Source of the DNA: Dyadobacter linearis
Lineage (GTDB): Bacteria > Bacteroidota > Bacteroidia > Cytophagales > Spirosomataceae
DNA: 64,000 nt
Direction: 5' to 3'
NCBI RefSeq assembly: GCF_907165045.1
Contig: NZ_CAJRAU010000002.1
Coordinates: forward strand, 186,001-250,000
This document shows positions 26,846 through 36,726 of this stretch, piece after piece; position 1 is the first letter of the stretch; each line of letters begins with the position of its first letter. Below the pieces are notes generated by a model. That model ran no database searches. It was given only the letters and a program-made list of their open reading frames with translations, and had not been told where the DNA came from. The position numbers and the translations under genes were made by a program.

Positions 26846-27763
26846 ATGTCAAGTCTTAAATTCCTTCGGACACCCGTTCTGTTCATCGCCATTTCGCTCT
26901 CGTTAAGTTCCTGTTTTTCAAGATATATCATCTCGGCAAAGCAGGTCAGAAAGCACTATGCGCAAAAAGATGTAAAACCTGTCGAGCGGATTATTAAGAA
27001 TGATACACTTTCACTTTGCATTGCCAGTATAGGTTCTGATACGCTGCCTATGTTGCTTTTAATTCACGGTGCGCCCGGTTCTTTGTGGGGATATATGAAC
27101 TTAATGGACGATGAGGACCTTCAAAAGCACTTTCATATTGTTTCGGTAGATAGGGTAGGTTATGGTAAATCCAGGCTGAAAAAGCGCCGGCACGTTACGT
27201 CGATTGCCACACAGGCGAATGCATTGCTTCCGGTTTTTGAGCTAAATAAGAGCAAGGAAAAAGTGACAGTACTAGGACGTTCGTACGGCGCGCCGATTGC
27301 TGCAAAGCTCGTTTCGCTGGTTCCTGAACAGGTAAAAGAGCTCGTTATGGTCTCTCCGGTTATTGATCCTGAAAAGGAAAAATTCTATTGGTTTTCCAAA
27401 TGGGGCAGGAATTCATTCATTCAGCTTTTCCTTCCGAAACAGTTTAACACGGCTACTGCTGAAAAATACAGCCACTCCGACGAACTGAAAAAGCTGCTGC
27501 CGGTCTGGCAAAGTCTGCAAATCCCCACAACGGTTATCCAGGGTGGAAATGATTGGATTGCTGATCCTGCGAATATTGATTTTGCTAAAAAACACATTAA
27601 AAGTAAACGCGCCCAATACATTTTTCTCTATAATGCGGGCCACATGATCACCTACACGCATTTGTCGATGATCAAGGAAATGCTTTTAAAAGGTCTTCTT
27701 TTTAAGGAAAAGATCAGCTCGCTGGACAGGGTTTCTGACGAAACTGCTATAACCGGAAATTGA
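26846..27763 (+). CDS. Alpha/beta hydrolase, predicted lipoprotein
   Basis: A 305-residue hydrolase anchored to a membrane by a lipobox ending SLSSC (Cys23). The fold is marked by LLIHGAPGSLWGYMNLMDDE (oxyanion region HGAPG), VDRVGYGKS, the nucleophile elbow GRSYG with Ser, the acid region IQGGNDWIADP, and the C-terminal His in NAGHMITYTH. The natural substrate is unknown. Its stop codon abuts that of the convergent T9SS-cargo gene. The 186 bases upstream hold no full promoter match. Confidence 0.86.
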   Translation: MSSLKFLRTPVLFIAISLSLSSCFSRYIISAKQVRKHYAQKDVKPVERIIKNDTLSLCIASIGSDTLPMLLLIHGAPGSLWGYMNLMDDEDLQKHFHIVSVDRVGYGKSRLKKRRHVTSIATQANALLPVFELNKSKEKVTVLGRSYGAPIAAKLVSLVPEQVKELVMVSPVIDPEKEKFYWFSKWGRNSFIQLFLPKQFNTATAEKYSHSDELKKLLPVWQSLQIPTTVIQGGNDWIADPANIDFAKKHIKSKRAQYIFLYNAGHMITYTHLSMIKEMLLKGLLFKEKISSLDRVSDETAITGN

Positions 27764-28873
27764 TTATCTCACCACCTTTTGCGTCACCGAGTCGGTAGCA
27801 TTGTCTGCCTTGATAATGTAGACGCCGTGTGAAAGGTTACGCATATCAAAACGTTCCTGCACAGATATTTCGGGAGCTATCGTTTTGATTTCACGAACAA
27901 TCCTACCATTCAAGTCAATCAACTGCAGCCTGATCACCGCCCTATTTTTGCTGTAAGCATTCACAGTTACAAAATCGTCGGTCGGTACCGGATAAGCTTC
28001 AACAGCCATGGAAATTTCAGCGGAAGAAGTCTTAGGAATTGAGGTGATAGGGTTTCCGTATTCAGAGGATTCGTAGGGCGGGATCTCAACCGTTTCACCT
28101 GGCTTGTCAGTTACGTTGATTGTTCCTTCCCGGTAGCTTTCTGAAATCACGACGCCGCCGCGCCATTCTCTCACAACCATTGCAAACAGATAATTACCAA
28201 CAACTTCCGGCGCTTTCCATACCAGCTGGTTCAATGCAGGTTCAACTTTAAAAGTACCATTTGCGCTTATTTCGTTGGGAAACAAATAAGTACGATCGGG
28301 CATTCTTACACCGCAGGAACCAGGCGATGGTTTGCTGATCCGCTCCACTTTCACTGAAATACTATCGCTGTCAGCCACAGTTGGTTTCAGATCGACTGAA
28401 AAAACCTGCCTCACGCCCGCATCGAAAGCCAGGTAGGGCAGGACAGGAGTTGAATTTGCAACCTGTGTATCGATTACAGTCCAGATAAACATCGAAGTCA
28501 CCTGCGAATTATCCAGGTTAAGCATACCACCCGTACGGTTATCAACCGCTGCCGAAATTTGAAAAATGCCTGGTGTCGGAAAAGTATATTGCTGTTCAAA
28601 ATCCACCGCGATGATGCTCCGTGAGCCGGGGACCGGATTTGTTGTAGTTCTTGGCAGATTGCGCGTGGTGCCATTTCCCAGACATACCGTCACTTCCTGC
28701 ATGGCATCTGCCGCGCCGCCACCCACTTGTGCATCCACATAAATCCGGACTTTGATATTATAAGTTTGCCCCGAAACGTGAGCCGCCATGATCTCGCCAC
28801 CCTGTAAATGAGTGGCATAACCTGCGTTACAAAACAACGCGATCAGAAAGAAAATCCCGTAGATTGATTTCAT
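27764..28873 (-). CDS. Secreted protein with T9SS C-terminal sorting domain
   Basis: A 369-residue protein exported by Sec (signal MKSIYGIFFLIALFCNAGYA) and then, by its C-terminal domain, through the type IX system. I use the ATG at 28871-28873; the longer in-frame extension is not signal-like. Residues about 25-290 look like beta-sandwich repeats of unknown role (THLQGGEIMAAHVSGQTYNI at the mature start). The end (about 295-369) is the sorting domain: AYPVPTDDFVTV, LIDLNGRIVREI and LSHGVYIIKA followed by a terminal KVVR. It ends exactly where the lipoprotein hydrolase ends. Confidence 0.85.
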   Translation of the reverse strand: MKSIYGIFFLIALFCNAGYATHLQGGEIMAAHVSGQTYNIKVRIYVDAQVGGGAADAMQEVTVCLGNGTTRNLPRTTTNPVPGSRSIIAVDFEQQYTFPTPGIFQISAAVDNRTGGMLNLDNSQVTSMFIWTVIDTQVANSTPVLPYLAFDAGVRQVFSVDLKPTVADSDSISVKVERISKPSPGSCGVRMPDRTYLFPNEISANGTFKVEPALNQLVWKAPEVVGNYLFAMVVREWRGGVVISESYREGTINVTDKPGETVEIPPYESSEYGNPITSIPKTSSAEISMAVEAYPVPTDDFVTVNAYSKNRAVIRLQLIDLNGRIVREIKTIAPEISVQERFDMRNLSHGVYIIKADNATDSVTQKVVR

Positions 28874-29007
28874 AAAAGGAATGGGCGGCGTTAAGTTACT
28901 TAATGTAAACACAACGCAGGAAATGCACTTTTTTGTATGGTTGTAACCAGAAACAAATGCATAAAACTGCATTCTTTTTGTCTTAAAATCTTATACCGGA
29001 AAATAGG

Positions 29008-30069
29008 TCAGTCTTTGTAAATAAGTACCTCGCGTGTTCCGTCACTTTTGATGTAACCACGGTACATTCCTTCGCTGTTAAATGGCATTGCAATATTCCC
29101 GTTCCTGTCGACCGCGATAATACCACCCTCGCCGCCCCGCTCGACTAATTTTTTCATAACCACTTCATTTGAGGCGTCTTTCAGCGACATGCTTTTGTAT
29201 TCCATCAATGCAGAAATGTCGTATGCAACTACCGAGCGGATGAAATATTCGCCGTGGCCGGTCGCCGAAACTGCGCAAGTTGCATTGTTGGCATAAGTAC
29301 CCGCGCCAATGATCGGGGCGTCGCCAATGCGTCCGTATTTCTTATTGGTCATTCCGCCGGTAGAAGTGCCGGCAGCGAGGTTACCGAACTTGTCCAGCGC
29401 TACACAACCCACAGTCCCGAATTTTTTTCCTTCCGTAAATATCAATTCAGCGTCTTTCGCAAATCCAGTTTTCGGCGCTTTCTTCAATTGCTTTTCGTCT
29501 TTTGAATCATGGTCCAGCTCAGTTTTGTCAGCTTCCTTGGCCCGCAGCAATGCTTTATATCTTGATTCTGTGTAAAAATATTTTGGGTCAACGAGCTCGA
29601 TTCCCTGTTGTTTAGCGAATTTCTCCGCGCCGGCGCCAGCCATCATGACGTGTTCGGATTTTTCCATCACTGCAATCGCAGCGCTGATCGGGTTTTTGAT
29701 CGTAGTAACTCCGGCTATTGCGCCGGCTTTCATCGTTTTGCCTTCCATCACCGAAGCGTCGAGCTCATTTTTACCTTCATTTGTGAAAACAGCACCTTTG
29801 CCAGCATTGAAAAGCGGCGAATCTTCCATTACATGAATCGTAGCTTCCACCGCCTGAACGCTGGTACCGCCACTTTTCAGCATTGCATAACCTTTTTCCA
29901 AAGCGGTATTCAAAACATCCTTGTAAGCTTTTTCCTGCTCCGGGCTCATATTAGACCGGGTTATGGTTCCTGCGCCGCCGTGGATTACCAGCGTGATCTT
30001 ATCTGAAAAATCCTGTGCGAACAGCGGCAGGTTTAATAGGGTCAAGAAGATAATGCAGACCTTTTTCAT
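29008..30069 (-). CDS. Isoaspartyl peptidase/plant-type L-asparaginase, exported
   Basis: An Ntn-hydrolase precursor of 353 residues that cleaves itself before Thr219 (GTVGCVALDKFGN) to give alpha and beta chains. It then hydrolyses beta-aspartyl dipeptides or asparagine. The start at 30067-30069 gives signal MKKVCIIFLTLLNLPLFAQ, so it is periplasmic. Other family motifs are IHGGAGTI, LFNAGKGAVFT with NELDASVM, STGGMTNKKYGRIGDAPIIG (substrate Arg) and SATGHGEYFIR. The linker before Thr219 is long and charged, as expected for a processing region. It is alone on its strand with 134 bases to the next gene. Confidence 0.93.
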   Translation of the reverse strand: MKKVCIIFLTLLNLPLFAQDFSDKITLVIHGGAGTITRSNMSPEQEKAYKDVLNTALEKGYAMLKSGGTSVQAVEATIHVMEDSPLFNAGKGAVFTNEGKNELDASVMEGKTMKAGAIAGVTTIKNPISAAIAVMEKSEHVMMAGAGAEKFAKQQGIELVDPKYFYTESRYKALLRAKEADKTELDHDSKDEKQLKKAPKTGFAKDAELIFTEGKKFGTVGCVALDKFGNLAAGTSTGGMTNKKYGRIGDAPIIGAGTYANNATCAVSATGHGEYFIRSVVAYDISALMEYKSMSLKDASNEVVMKKLVERGGEGGIIAVDRNGNIAMPFNSEGMYRGYIKSDGTREVLIYKD

Positions 30070-30205
30070 GGATTCTTGCTTTGAGTGAGTTGTAAAATCT
30101 AATATAGTCAATATCTGTTGCACTCGAATTCCGCAGTAAAGCATATTATTGCAGGACTTTTAGAATTGTAAAACTCAAATTAAGTCTCAGTAATTAAAAT
30201 CAAGA

Positions 30206-32062
30206 ATGAAAAAATTAAGCTATTTCCTAACCATCCTGGCCATTTCCACGCAGATCCTGTATGCGCAGGACAATGCCAACTGGAAGTATAAGCAAGGCAA
30301 AATCGTTACGCCGTGGGCAGAAAAAGTCTCGGCCGCCAATCCACATCCGGAGTATCCAAGACCGCAATTGATCCGTAAAAACTGGCAGAATATCAATGGG
30401 TTGTGGAATTACTCAATCGTACCGCAATCTGCCGGCAAAACCAAACCCGCCAGTTTTGAGGGAAAAATCCTGGTGCCTTTTGCAGTTGAATCTGCATTGT
30501 CAGGAGTCGGCAGAACGGTTGGAAAAGATAGTGTGCTATGGTACAATCGGACAGTTGATTTTGCTCCGAAACTGAAAGATCAACGCGTACTGCTACATTT
30601 CGGCGCAGTGGACTGGAAGTGTGAGGTATTCGTAAATGGAAAACCAGCCGGCTCGCACCAGGGCGGTTATGATCCTTTTTCATTTGATATTACCGACTTG
30701 CTGGTTAAAAAGAAGCAACAGGAAATCAGCGTGAAAGTTTGGGACCCTAGCAGCGACGGACCGCAGCCAAGAGGCAAGCAGATCAAGAATCCGCACGCGA
30801 TCTGGTACACGCCGGTGACAGGTATCTGGCAGACAGTTTGGCTGGAAACCGTGCCTACAAGTCACATTACAAGTGTTTTGCCGGTTCCTGATATTGATAA
30901 GCAAATAGTAGATATCAGCTTGAAGGTGGAGGGCGCGAAAGAGGGGGATAAGGTGAAGGTTGTGGCTTTCGACGGAACCACCAAGGTTGCCGAGCAGGAA
31001 GCCGCCCCTAATGCAAACATCGCATTGTCAGTTCCAAATGCAAAGTTATGGTCACCCGACAGTCCGTTTTTGTACGATCTGACTGTGACGATCACGAGAA
31101 ATGGAAAAGTTATCGACGAAGCGAAAAGTTATTTCGCAATGCGTAAAATCGCGATGCAGCCCGATCAGAACGGGATCCAGCGCATGACTTTGAACAATAA
31201 ATTCCTGTTTCACTACGGTCCGCTCGACCAGGGCTGGTGGCCCGACGGCTTATACACTGCGCCAAATGACGAGGCTCTGAAATTCGATATTGTGAAAACC
31301 AAAGAAATGGGCTTCAATATGATCAGGAAGCACGTGAAAGTGGAGCCGGCGAGATGGTACCGGTATTGCGATGAGCTTGGAATGCTGGTGTGGCAGGATA
31401 TGCCGAGCGGCGATATGGGCAATAACTGGGAGCAGCGCCCGGGTATTACCGGCAACGAAACCGATCGCGACCGCACGCCGGAATCAGAAAAGATATTTAA
31501 AGACGAGTGGAAAGCGATCATGGATGCCAACCGCTTTTTCCCATCTATAGTAATCTGGGTACCTTTCAATGAAGCGTGGGGCCAGTTCAAGACCGAGGAG
31601 ATCACAAAATGGACGATGCAATACGATTCAAGCAGACTCGTAAACAGCGCGAGCGGCGGTAACTTCCATCCGGTGGGGCACATTATAGATATGCACAATT
31701 ACCCCGAGCCCGTTATGCCGAGACCTGATCTTTTCGGTGCGAAGCAAATTATCGTTTTGGGTGAATTCGGCGGATTAGGACTTCCGGTGACTGGACATAC
31801 CTGGCAGCAAAAAGACAACTGGGGCTACCAGAGCTTCAAAACGCAGGAAGAACTTTACAACCGTTATGAAGGCATGATCAAAAAGTTCGAGCCTTTGATC
31901 CGGAAAGGTTTGTCCGCGGCGGTTTACACACAAACCACTGACGTAGAGATCGAAACAAACGGTTTGATGACCTACGACCGTAAAGTAATCAAATTCCCGG
32001 AAGCCAAGTTGAAAGCGATTCATCAGCCTATTTATAATCCGGAGTTTGTGAAGATGAGGTAG
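30206..32062 (+). CDS. Glycoside hydrolase family 2, exported beta-galactosidase-like
   Basis: A 618-residue enzyme with signal MKKLSYFLTILAISTQILYA. Order of domains: sugar-binding jelly roll (about 45-225, with WYNRTVDF and GGYDPFSFDIT), an immunoglobulin-like domain (about 230-330) and the TIM barrel (about 335-600). The acid/base Glu is in WVPFNEAWGQ near residue 453, preceded by IRKHVKVEPARWYRYCDELG and VWQDMPSGDM. The nucleophile Glu is probably in VLGEFGGLG near residue 518. It lacks the extra C-terminal domains of LacZ, so the substrate could be another beta-glycoside. A polypurine repeat follows the stop. Confidence 0.92.
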   Translation: MKKLSYFLTILAISTQILYAQDNANWKYKQGKIVTPWAEKVSAANPHPEYPRPQLIRKNWQNINGLWNYSIVPQSAGKTKPASFEGKILVPFAVESALSGVGRTVGKDSVLWYNRTVDFAPKLKDQRVLLHFGAVDWKCEVFVNGKPAGSHQGGYDPFSFDITDLLVKKKQQEISVKVWDPSSDGPQPRGKQIKNPHAIWYTPVTGIWQTVWLETVPTSHITSVLPVPDIDKQIVDISLKVEGAKEGDKVKVVAFDGTTKVAEQEAAPNANIALSVPNAKLWSPDSPFLYDLTVTITRNGKVIDEAKSYFAMRKIAMQPDQNGIQRMTLNNKFLFHYGPLDQGWWPDGLYTAPNDEALKFDIVKTKEMGFNMIRKHVKVEPARWYRYCDELGMLVWQDMPSGDMGNNWEQRPGITGNETDRDRTPESEKIFKDEWKAIMDANRFFPSIVIWVPFNEAWGQFKTEEITKWTMQYDSSRLVNSASGGNFHPVGHIIDMHNYPEPVMPRPDLFGAKQIIVLGEFGGLGLPVTGHTWQQKDNWGYQSFKTQEELYNRYEGMIKKFEPLIRKGLSAAVYTQTTDVEIETNGLMTYDRKVIKFPEAKLKAIHQPIYNPEFVKMR

Positions 32063-32272
32063 GATTGGGGAGGAAAGGGGGGAAAGGGAGGAAAGGGAGG
32101 AAGGAGGAACGGAGGAAGGAGAAAATTAAATATTAAAAAACAAAAAGGGAAGAACGCAGAGCACCTGCTATTCTTCCCTTTTATTTTCCTTCCTCCCTTT
32201 CCTCCGTTCCTCCCTTTCCTCCATCCTCCCTTTCCTCCATTCTCCCTTTCCTCCGTTCCTCCTTCCTCCCCT
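32063..32272. repeat. Nested purine/pyrimidine inverted-repeat element
   Basis: The gap between convergent genes has a G/A-only left arm (about 32068-32132, units of GGAGGAAAGG and GGAAGGA) and a C/T-only right arm (about 32187-32271, units of TTTCCTCC). They can pair over most of their length. Nested inside is a separate hairpin: AAAAGGGAAGAA at 32143-32154 and its exact complement at 32171-32182, with GCAG/CTGC pairing in the loop. The inner hairpin is probably a bidirectional terminator. The right arm runs up to the maeB stop codon. Confidence 0.85.
32143..32182. terminator. Inner bidirectional terminator of the GH2/maeB gap
   Basis: A perfect 12-base stem with A-run on the left and T-run on the right, plus an inner GCAG/CTGC stem (32156-32159 with 32165-32168). 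It can terminate transcripts from both the glycoside hydrolase gene and maeB. Confidence 0.75.
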
Positions 32273-34543
32273 CTAACCCTTCATCTGCGCTTCTACAACT
32301 GCGATAGCGACCATGTTGACGATTTCGCGGACGGAGCTTCCTAGCTGTAACACGTGCACCGGCTTTTTAAGACCCAAAAGGATCGGTCCGATGGTTTCCA
32401 GTTCGGCTGCTTCTTTCAGCAGGTTATAGGCGATGTTACTTGCCGACAGATTTGGGAAAATCAACGTATTCGCGCCGCCGTCGACGAGGTCGCTGAATGG
32501 GTGATTTTCTTTTAAAAGTGTTGTATTGAAAGCAAGGTGAGCTTGCATTTCGCCTTCCACCACCATTGTCGGATTTCTCTTTTTCAGGATAGCAGTGGCT
32601 TCCCGCATTTTTTCAGCATCGTGACCGGCAGCACTACCGTAGTTGGCATACGTTACCAGCGCAATGCGGGGCGAAATATTGAAATGTCCCACTGCTTTTG
32701 CAGTCAGTTCCGTGATTTCCACGATTTCGTCAACCGTAGGATCAAGATTGACAGTGGTATCTGAGAAAAAGAGCGGGCCTTTTGGTGTGAGCAGAATGTA
32801 CATACCTGCTACTTTATTCACACCATCCTGCTTTCCGATCACGTGCAAAGCCGGGCGGATTGTGTCCGGGTAAGTGCGGGTTAAACCGGAAATGAATGCA
32901 TCTGCTTCGCCATTTTCGACCATCATCGAGCCAAAATAGCTTTTGAAATAGATCGTTCTTCTCGCTTCGATCGGCGTAAGTCCTTTTCTCTGACGTTTTT
33001 CGTACAGTTTAGCAGCGTACGTATCGATCATGTGCTCATTTTCTTCCGCACGCGGATCCACGATTACTACGTCTCCCAGGTCGAGCTTGCTTTCTCTGAT
33101 CAAATGCTGAATCGTCTCTTTACTACCGAGTAGGATCGGTATCGCAATTCCTTCATCCCGAACTTGTTGCGCTGCACGTAATACCTGAATATTCTCTGCA
33201 TCAGCAAAAACAACCCTTTTTGGTGCAAGCTTCGCCTTGTTCAGGATTACTCTTGAAATCTGCTCATTGCGACCCAGGCGACTTGAAAGTTCCTGCTCGT
33301 AAGCGTCCCAATCTGTGATATGCGTGCGTGCTACGCCGGTTTCCATCGCTGCTTTTGCAACCGCGGGGGCTACCGTAGTAAGCAGGCGCGGATCGACGGG
33401 TTTTGGTATAATGTAATTTTTACCAAAAACGATATTCGTCTCATTATAAGCCAGGTTGACAATATCCGGAACGGGCTTGGTCGCCAGATCCGCCAGTGCA
33501 TGAACCGCAGCCAGCTTCATTTCTTCATTGATTTCCGTAGCCCTTACATCCAGCGCACCGCGGAAAATGTATGGAAACCCGAGTACGTTGTTAACCTGGT
33601 TGGGATAGTCAGAACGGCCGGTGGCCATAATCACGTCTTCCCGCGCTTCTACTGCATCAGGATAAGGTATTTCGGGATTTGGATTGGCCATGGCGAGCAC
33701 GATCGGATCTTTCGCCATCGATTTCACCATGTCTTTGGACACAATATCAGCTGTTGAGAGTCCAAGGAAAATATCAGCTCCAACCATCGCAGCATCGAGC
33801 GAATCATATGCTACATCAGTCGCAAACTGCTTTTTCATCTCACTCAAATCCGTGCGACCGTTGTGAATATGTCCTTTTGTATCAAACATCGCCACATTCT
33901 GAGGATTAACACCCAGCGATATATACAGTTTTGTACAGGAAACAGCAGAGGCCCCAGCGCCGGAAACCACCACTCTGATCTCGCCAATATTCTTATTGAC
34001 AAGTTTCAAAGCATTCAGCATCGCAGCGGCACTGATAATCGCAGTTCCGTGCTGGTCATCGTGCATGACCGGGATATTCAGTTCCTTTTTAAGACGGGCT
34101 TCAATTTCAAAACATTCGGGCGCTTTAATATCTTCCAGGTTAATGCCGCCAAATGTTGGTTCCAGAATTTTGACAGTCCGGACAAATTCGTCGACATCCT
34201 TGGTATTCAATTCAATATCAAAAACATCAATATCTGCGTAAATCTTGAATAGCAAACCTTTTCCTTCCATGACAGGCTTGGAAGCTTCTGGACCGATATC
34301 GCCCAGCCCAAGAACAGCCGTTCCGTTACTGATTACAGCAACCAAATTGCCCTTGGCAGTATACAAATATGCATTTTCAACATTTTCGGCGATTTCAAGG
34401 CAAGGCTCTGCTACTCCGGGAGAGTAGGCCAGCGAAAGGTCCCGCTGAGTGCTTGTTTCCTTGGTTGGAATTACCTGGATTTTCCCAGGTCTGCCCTTCG
34501 AGTGGTAATATAGCGCGTCTTCTTTTCTGATCTTTTTGTTCAT
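32273..34543 (-). CDS. maeB: NADP-dependent malic enzyme with phosphotransacetylase-like domain
   Basis: Oxidatively decarboxylates malate to pyruvate with NADP, supplying NADPH. The 756-residue MaeB form has a malic-enzyme part (about 1-430) with [42 protein letters not shown] and the nucleotide-binding [14 protein letters not shown]-terminal phosphotransacetylase-like regulatory part (about 435-756) follows, with [40 protein letters not shown] and [20 protein letters not shown]. The C-terminal domain usually binds acetyl-CoA allosterically. It is separated from downstream genes by the purine/pyrimidine element. Confidence 0.95.
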   Translation of the reverse strand: MNKKIRKEDALYYHSKGRPGKIQVIPTKETSTQRDLSLAYSPGVAEPCLEIAENVENAYLYTAKGNLVAVISNGTAVLGLGDIGPEASKPVMEGKGLLFKIYADIDVFDIELNTKDVDEFVRTVKILEPTFGGINLEDIKAPECFEIEARLKKELNIPVMHDDQHGTAIISAAAMLNALKLVNKNIGEIRVVVSGAGASAVSCTKLYISLGVNPQNVAMFDTKGHIHNGRTDLSEMKKQFATDVAYDSLDAAMVGADIFLGLSTADIVSKDMVKSMAKDPIVLAMANPNPEIPYPDAVEAREDVIMATGRSDYPNQVNNVLGFPYIFRGALDVRATEINEEMKLAAVHALADLATKPVPDIVNLAYNETNIVFGKNYIIPKPVDPRLLTTVAPAVAKAAMETGVARTHITDWDAYEQELSSRLGRNEQISRVILNKAKLAPKRVVFADAENIQVLRAAQQVRDEGIAIPILLGSKETIQHLIRESKLDLGDVVIVDPRAEENEHMIDTYAAKLYEKRQRKGLTPIEARRTIYFKSYFGSMMVENGEADAFISGLTRTYPDTIRPALHVIGKQDGVNKVAGMYILLTPKGPLFFSDTTVNLDPTVDEIVEITELTAKAVGHFNISPRIALVTYANYGSAAGHDAEKMREATAILKKRNPTMVVEGEMQAHLAFNTTLLKENHPFSDLVDGGANTLIFPNLSASNIAYNLLKEAAELETIGPILLGLKKPVHVLQLGSSVREIVNMVAIAVVEAQMKG

Positions 34544-34639
34544 ACCTGTATAGCAATTATTTCGTGCTAAGGTACAAACATTAGGTTCATGCCAATGAAT
34601 TTTGCGGAGCTATTCACTGCAAATTCCCCGGCGCAGGGG

Positions 34640-35848
34640 TCAGAAATCGCGCATTGTGTTGCCTGATGAAGGCACATCTTCTTTCTTGAAGGAGGGACTA
34701 TTTACCAATTTTTTCCTTGCTTTGACGGTAACGATCCTTCTTTTGAGAATATGTGCAAAAAGCATGTAGGCGCCGAACATCGCGATATAAATGTAAAGCG
34801 AGGCCGTATTTGTAATGTCCCCGTGAAATGCGAAGAACAGTGCCGTATTGGTAATTGTCACCATCCAAAGTGAGAACGAAGCCCAGAAATGGTTCAGCCC
34901 GTTGTCCAGTAGAATATGGTGCATGTGATTGCGGTCGGCTACGAACGGGGAGCCGCCTTTAAATATGCGGACAATGAAAACCCGGAGCGTGTCAAATATC
35001 GGAACGATCAGTAATACCATCACGATGATCGGTGCATTGAAATAAGCGTTCGGATCGTGCAGGTAGCCAACATTCAGCGATAGAAATTCGACCGAGAATA
35101 TTGAAAGCAGGTAACCGACGATCAGCGACCCGGTATCGCCCATGAAGATCTTGCTTGTTTTTGAAAAATTAAACCTTAAAAAACCCAGCAACGAACCCGA
35201 CATAGCAAATGCGAGGCAGCCGAAAGAAAAGTGGTCGTTGAGAATAAACCAGATACCAAACCCGAGTCCGGCAATTAAACTAATGCCGCCCGCCAGTCCG
35301 TCAATCCCGTCGATCAGGTTGATCGCATTGATGATCGCGATAAATATGAAAACAGTAAGTGGAATGCTGACATAGTCAGCTACTGCGTGAATGCCGAAGA
35401 TCCCGTAAAAATTATCAACCTTAAAATTCCCCATCGCTACCAAGATCAGCGAAGCGAAAATTTGAATGATCAGCTTTTTGGTAGGGTCAACTGCAAGGAT
35501 ATCATCTTTTATTCCAAGAAAAAACAAAATGATCACGCCCGTCATCGCGAGACTGATCAGATTGGAATCGAGAATGTTTTCAGAGTGTGGCCAGAGAAAG
35601 TAGGCGATCAGTGTGGCTGCGAAAATGGCAATACCGCCAAGTGTGGGCGTTTCGGTTTCGTGAGAGCTGCGGAAACCTGGTTTTGCCGTAAGATGCAGCA
35701 GATTAGACAGGTTAATGATAATAGGTATGGAGATTATCGACAGAAAACAGGCGATCAGAAACGAAAGGAGGCATTGGTACACATCGTGGTGGATGATGTT
35801 GCTGAAGTTTCCTTCACTTAATATCTGAAGAGGTAACTTTAAATCCAT
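34640..35848 (-). CDS. MraY/WecA-family initiating glycosyltransferase
   Basis: Polytopic membrane enzyme (402 residues, about ten hydrophobic segments). It transfers a sugar-1-phosphate, probably HexNAc-1-P, from a UDP-sugar to undecaprenyl phosphate. Motifs: GFRSSHETETPTLGGIAIF near the N-terminus, IKDDILAVDP (Asp-Asp metal site), INLIDGIDGLAGG, FMGDTGSL, and the C-terminal RNHMHHILLD His cluster, which is typical of the WecA-like group rather than of MraY. It lies at the 3' end of a polysaccharide cluster, 128 bases after the last glycosyltransferase, and probably starts that polymer. Confidence 0.91.
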   Translation of the reverse strand: MDLKLPLQILSEGNFSNIIHHDVYQCLLSFLIACFLSIISIPIIINLSNLLHLTAKPGFRSSHETETPTLGGIAIFAATLIAYFLWPHSENILDSNLISLAMTGVIILFFLGIKDDILAVDPTKKLIIQIFASLILVAMGNFKVDNFYGIFGIHAVADYVSIPLTVFIFIAIINAINLIDGIDGLAGGISLIAGLGFGIWFILNDHFSFGCLAFAMSGSLLGFLRFNFSKTSKIFMGDTGSLIVGYLLSIFSVEFLSLNVGYLHDPNAYFNAPIIVMVLLIVPIFDTLRVFIVRIFKGGSPFVADRNHMHHILLDNGLNHFWASFSLWMVTITNTALFFAFHGDITNTASLYIYIAMFGAYMLFAHILKRRIVTVKARKKLVNSPSFKKEDVPSSGNTMRDF

Positions 35849-35976
35849 AGTGTCTGCCTTATTTATGAAGTGTAAAGAGGAAAATTCTAGTCAAATGACG
35901 TAAATTTTGTAAATATAGGAAATATCCAAGTCACCGAAATGCAAAATATTTACTGAACGTCAGGATCAGGTCTTTT

Positions 35977-36726
35977 TTAAAACCTGATAAATTGAAAGAT
36001 TTTCCTGATTGGTTTTAGCCACAATGTGTAAAATTTCGGAGTTAATTCATTTGTTCTCCATGCTTTAAGATCATTTCGGTTTGCCTGAATCCTGTTTTTA
36101 AACGAACTGTTACTGACCCCGCCGCTCCGCATTTTGACCAGTACCTTGGGCAGGTAGCCAATCTTAATTTCTGCTTTGTGTACAAATCTCAGCATCAGCT
36201 CATAATCTGCCGCACTTCCCAGATCCAGTCGAAACTTGCCGAGCCTATCGTACAACTCGCAGCGCACAAAGAACGTAGGGTGTGGCGGCATCCAGCCATT
36301 TAAGAATGAACCCTTCTGATATAATCCCGAAGTCCATTTCCTTTTTACTATTGATCCGTTTGTAAAGTCAACGTATTCCAAATCCCCGTAACAAGCTTCA
36401 TAGTTGCCCGATTTCATCAGTCCGACCACCTCGGAAATAACGGTTGAGAACGCGTAAAAATCGTCTGCATTTAATATTCCGATTATTTCACCGGATGCTA
36501 ATTGTATGCCTTTGTTCATGGCATCGTAAATTCCAGCGTCTTTTTCGCTAACGAATTTGCTGACTTTCCCTTCGAAAGATTTCACAATATCCTGCGTTCC
36601 GTCCTTCGAATTTCCGTCCACGACAATGTATTCGATATCAGGATAATCCTGATTTACAATCGATTCAATGCATTGGCGGATCGTGGCTGCTCCGTTATAG
36701 ACAACCGTCAGTATACTTACTTTCAA
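35977..36726 (-). CDS. Glycosyltransferase family 2
   Basis: A 249-residue GT-A enzyme. VSILTVVYNGAATIRQCIES, EYIVVDGNSKDGTQDIVKSF and the nucleotide-sugar NADDF motif (about residue 86) are the family hallmarks. A short hydrophobic-basic C-terminus may touch the membrane. It overlaps wcaF by four bases (start codon within the preceding stop region), showing tight coupling. The sugar donor is unknown. Confidence 0.92.
   Translation of the reverse strand: MKVSILTVVYNGAATIRQCIESIVNQDYPDIEYIVVDGNSKDGTQDIVKSFEGKVSKFVSEKDAGIYDAMNKGIQLASGEIIGILNADDFYAFSTVISEVVGLMKSGNYEACYGDLEYVDFTNGSIVKRKWTSGLYQKGSFLNGWMPPHPTFFVRCELYDRLGKFRLDLGSAADYELMLRFVHKAEIKIGYLPKVLVKMRSGGVSNSSFKNRIQANRNDLKAWRTNELTPKFYTLWLKPIRKIFQFIRF

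Noticed and set aside
32063..32272. CRISPR-like or tandem-repeat array
   Set aside because: Units are variable G/A-rich tracts with no spacers of fixed length and no cas genes nearby; the symmetry is inverted rather than direct.
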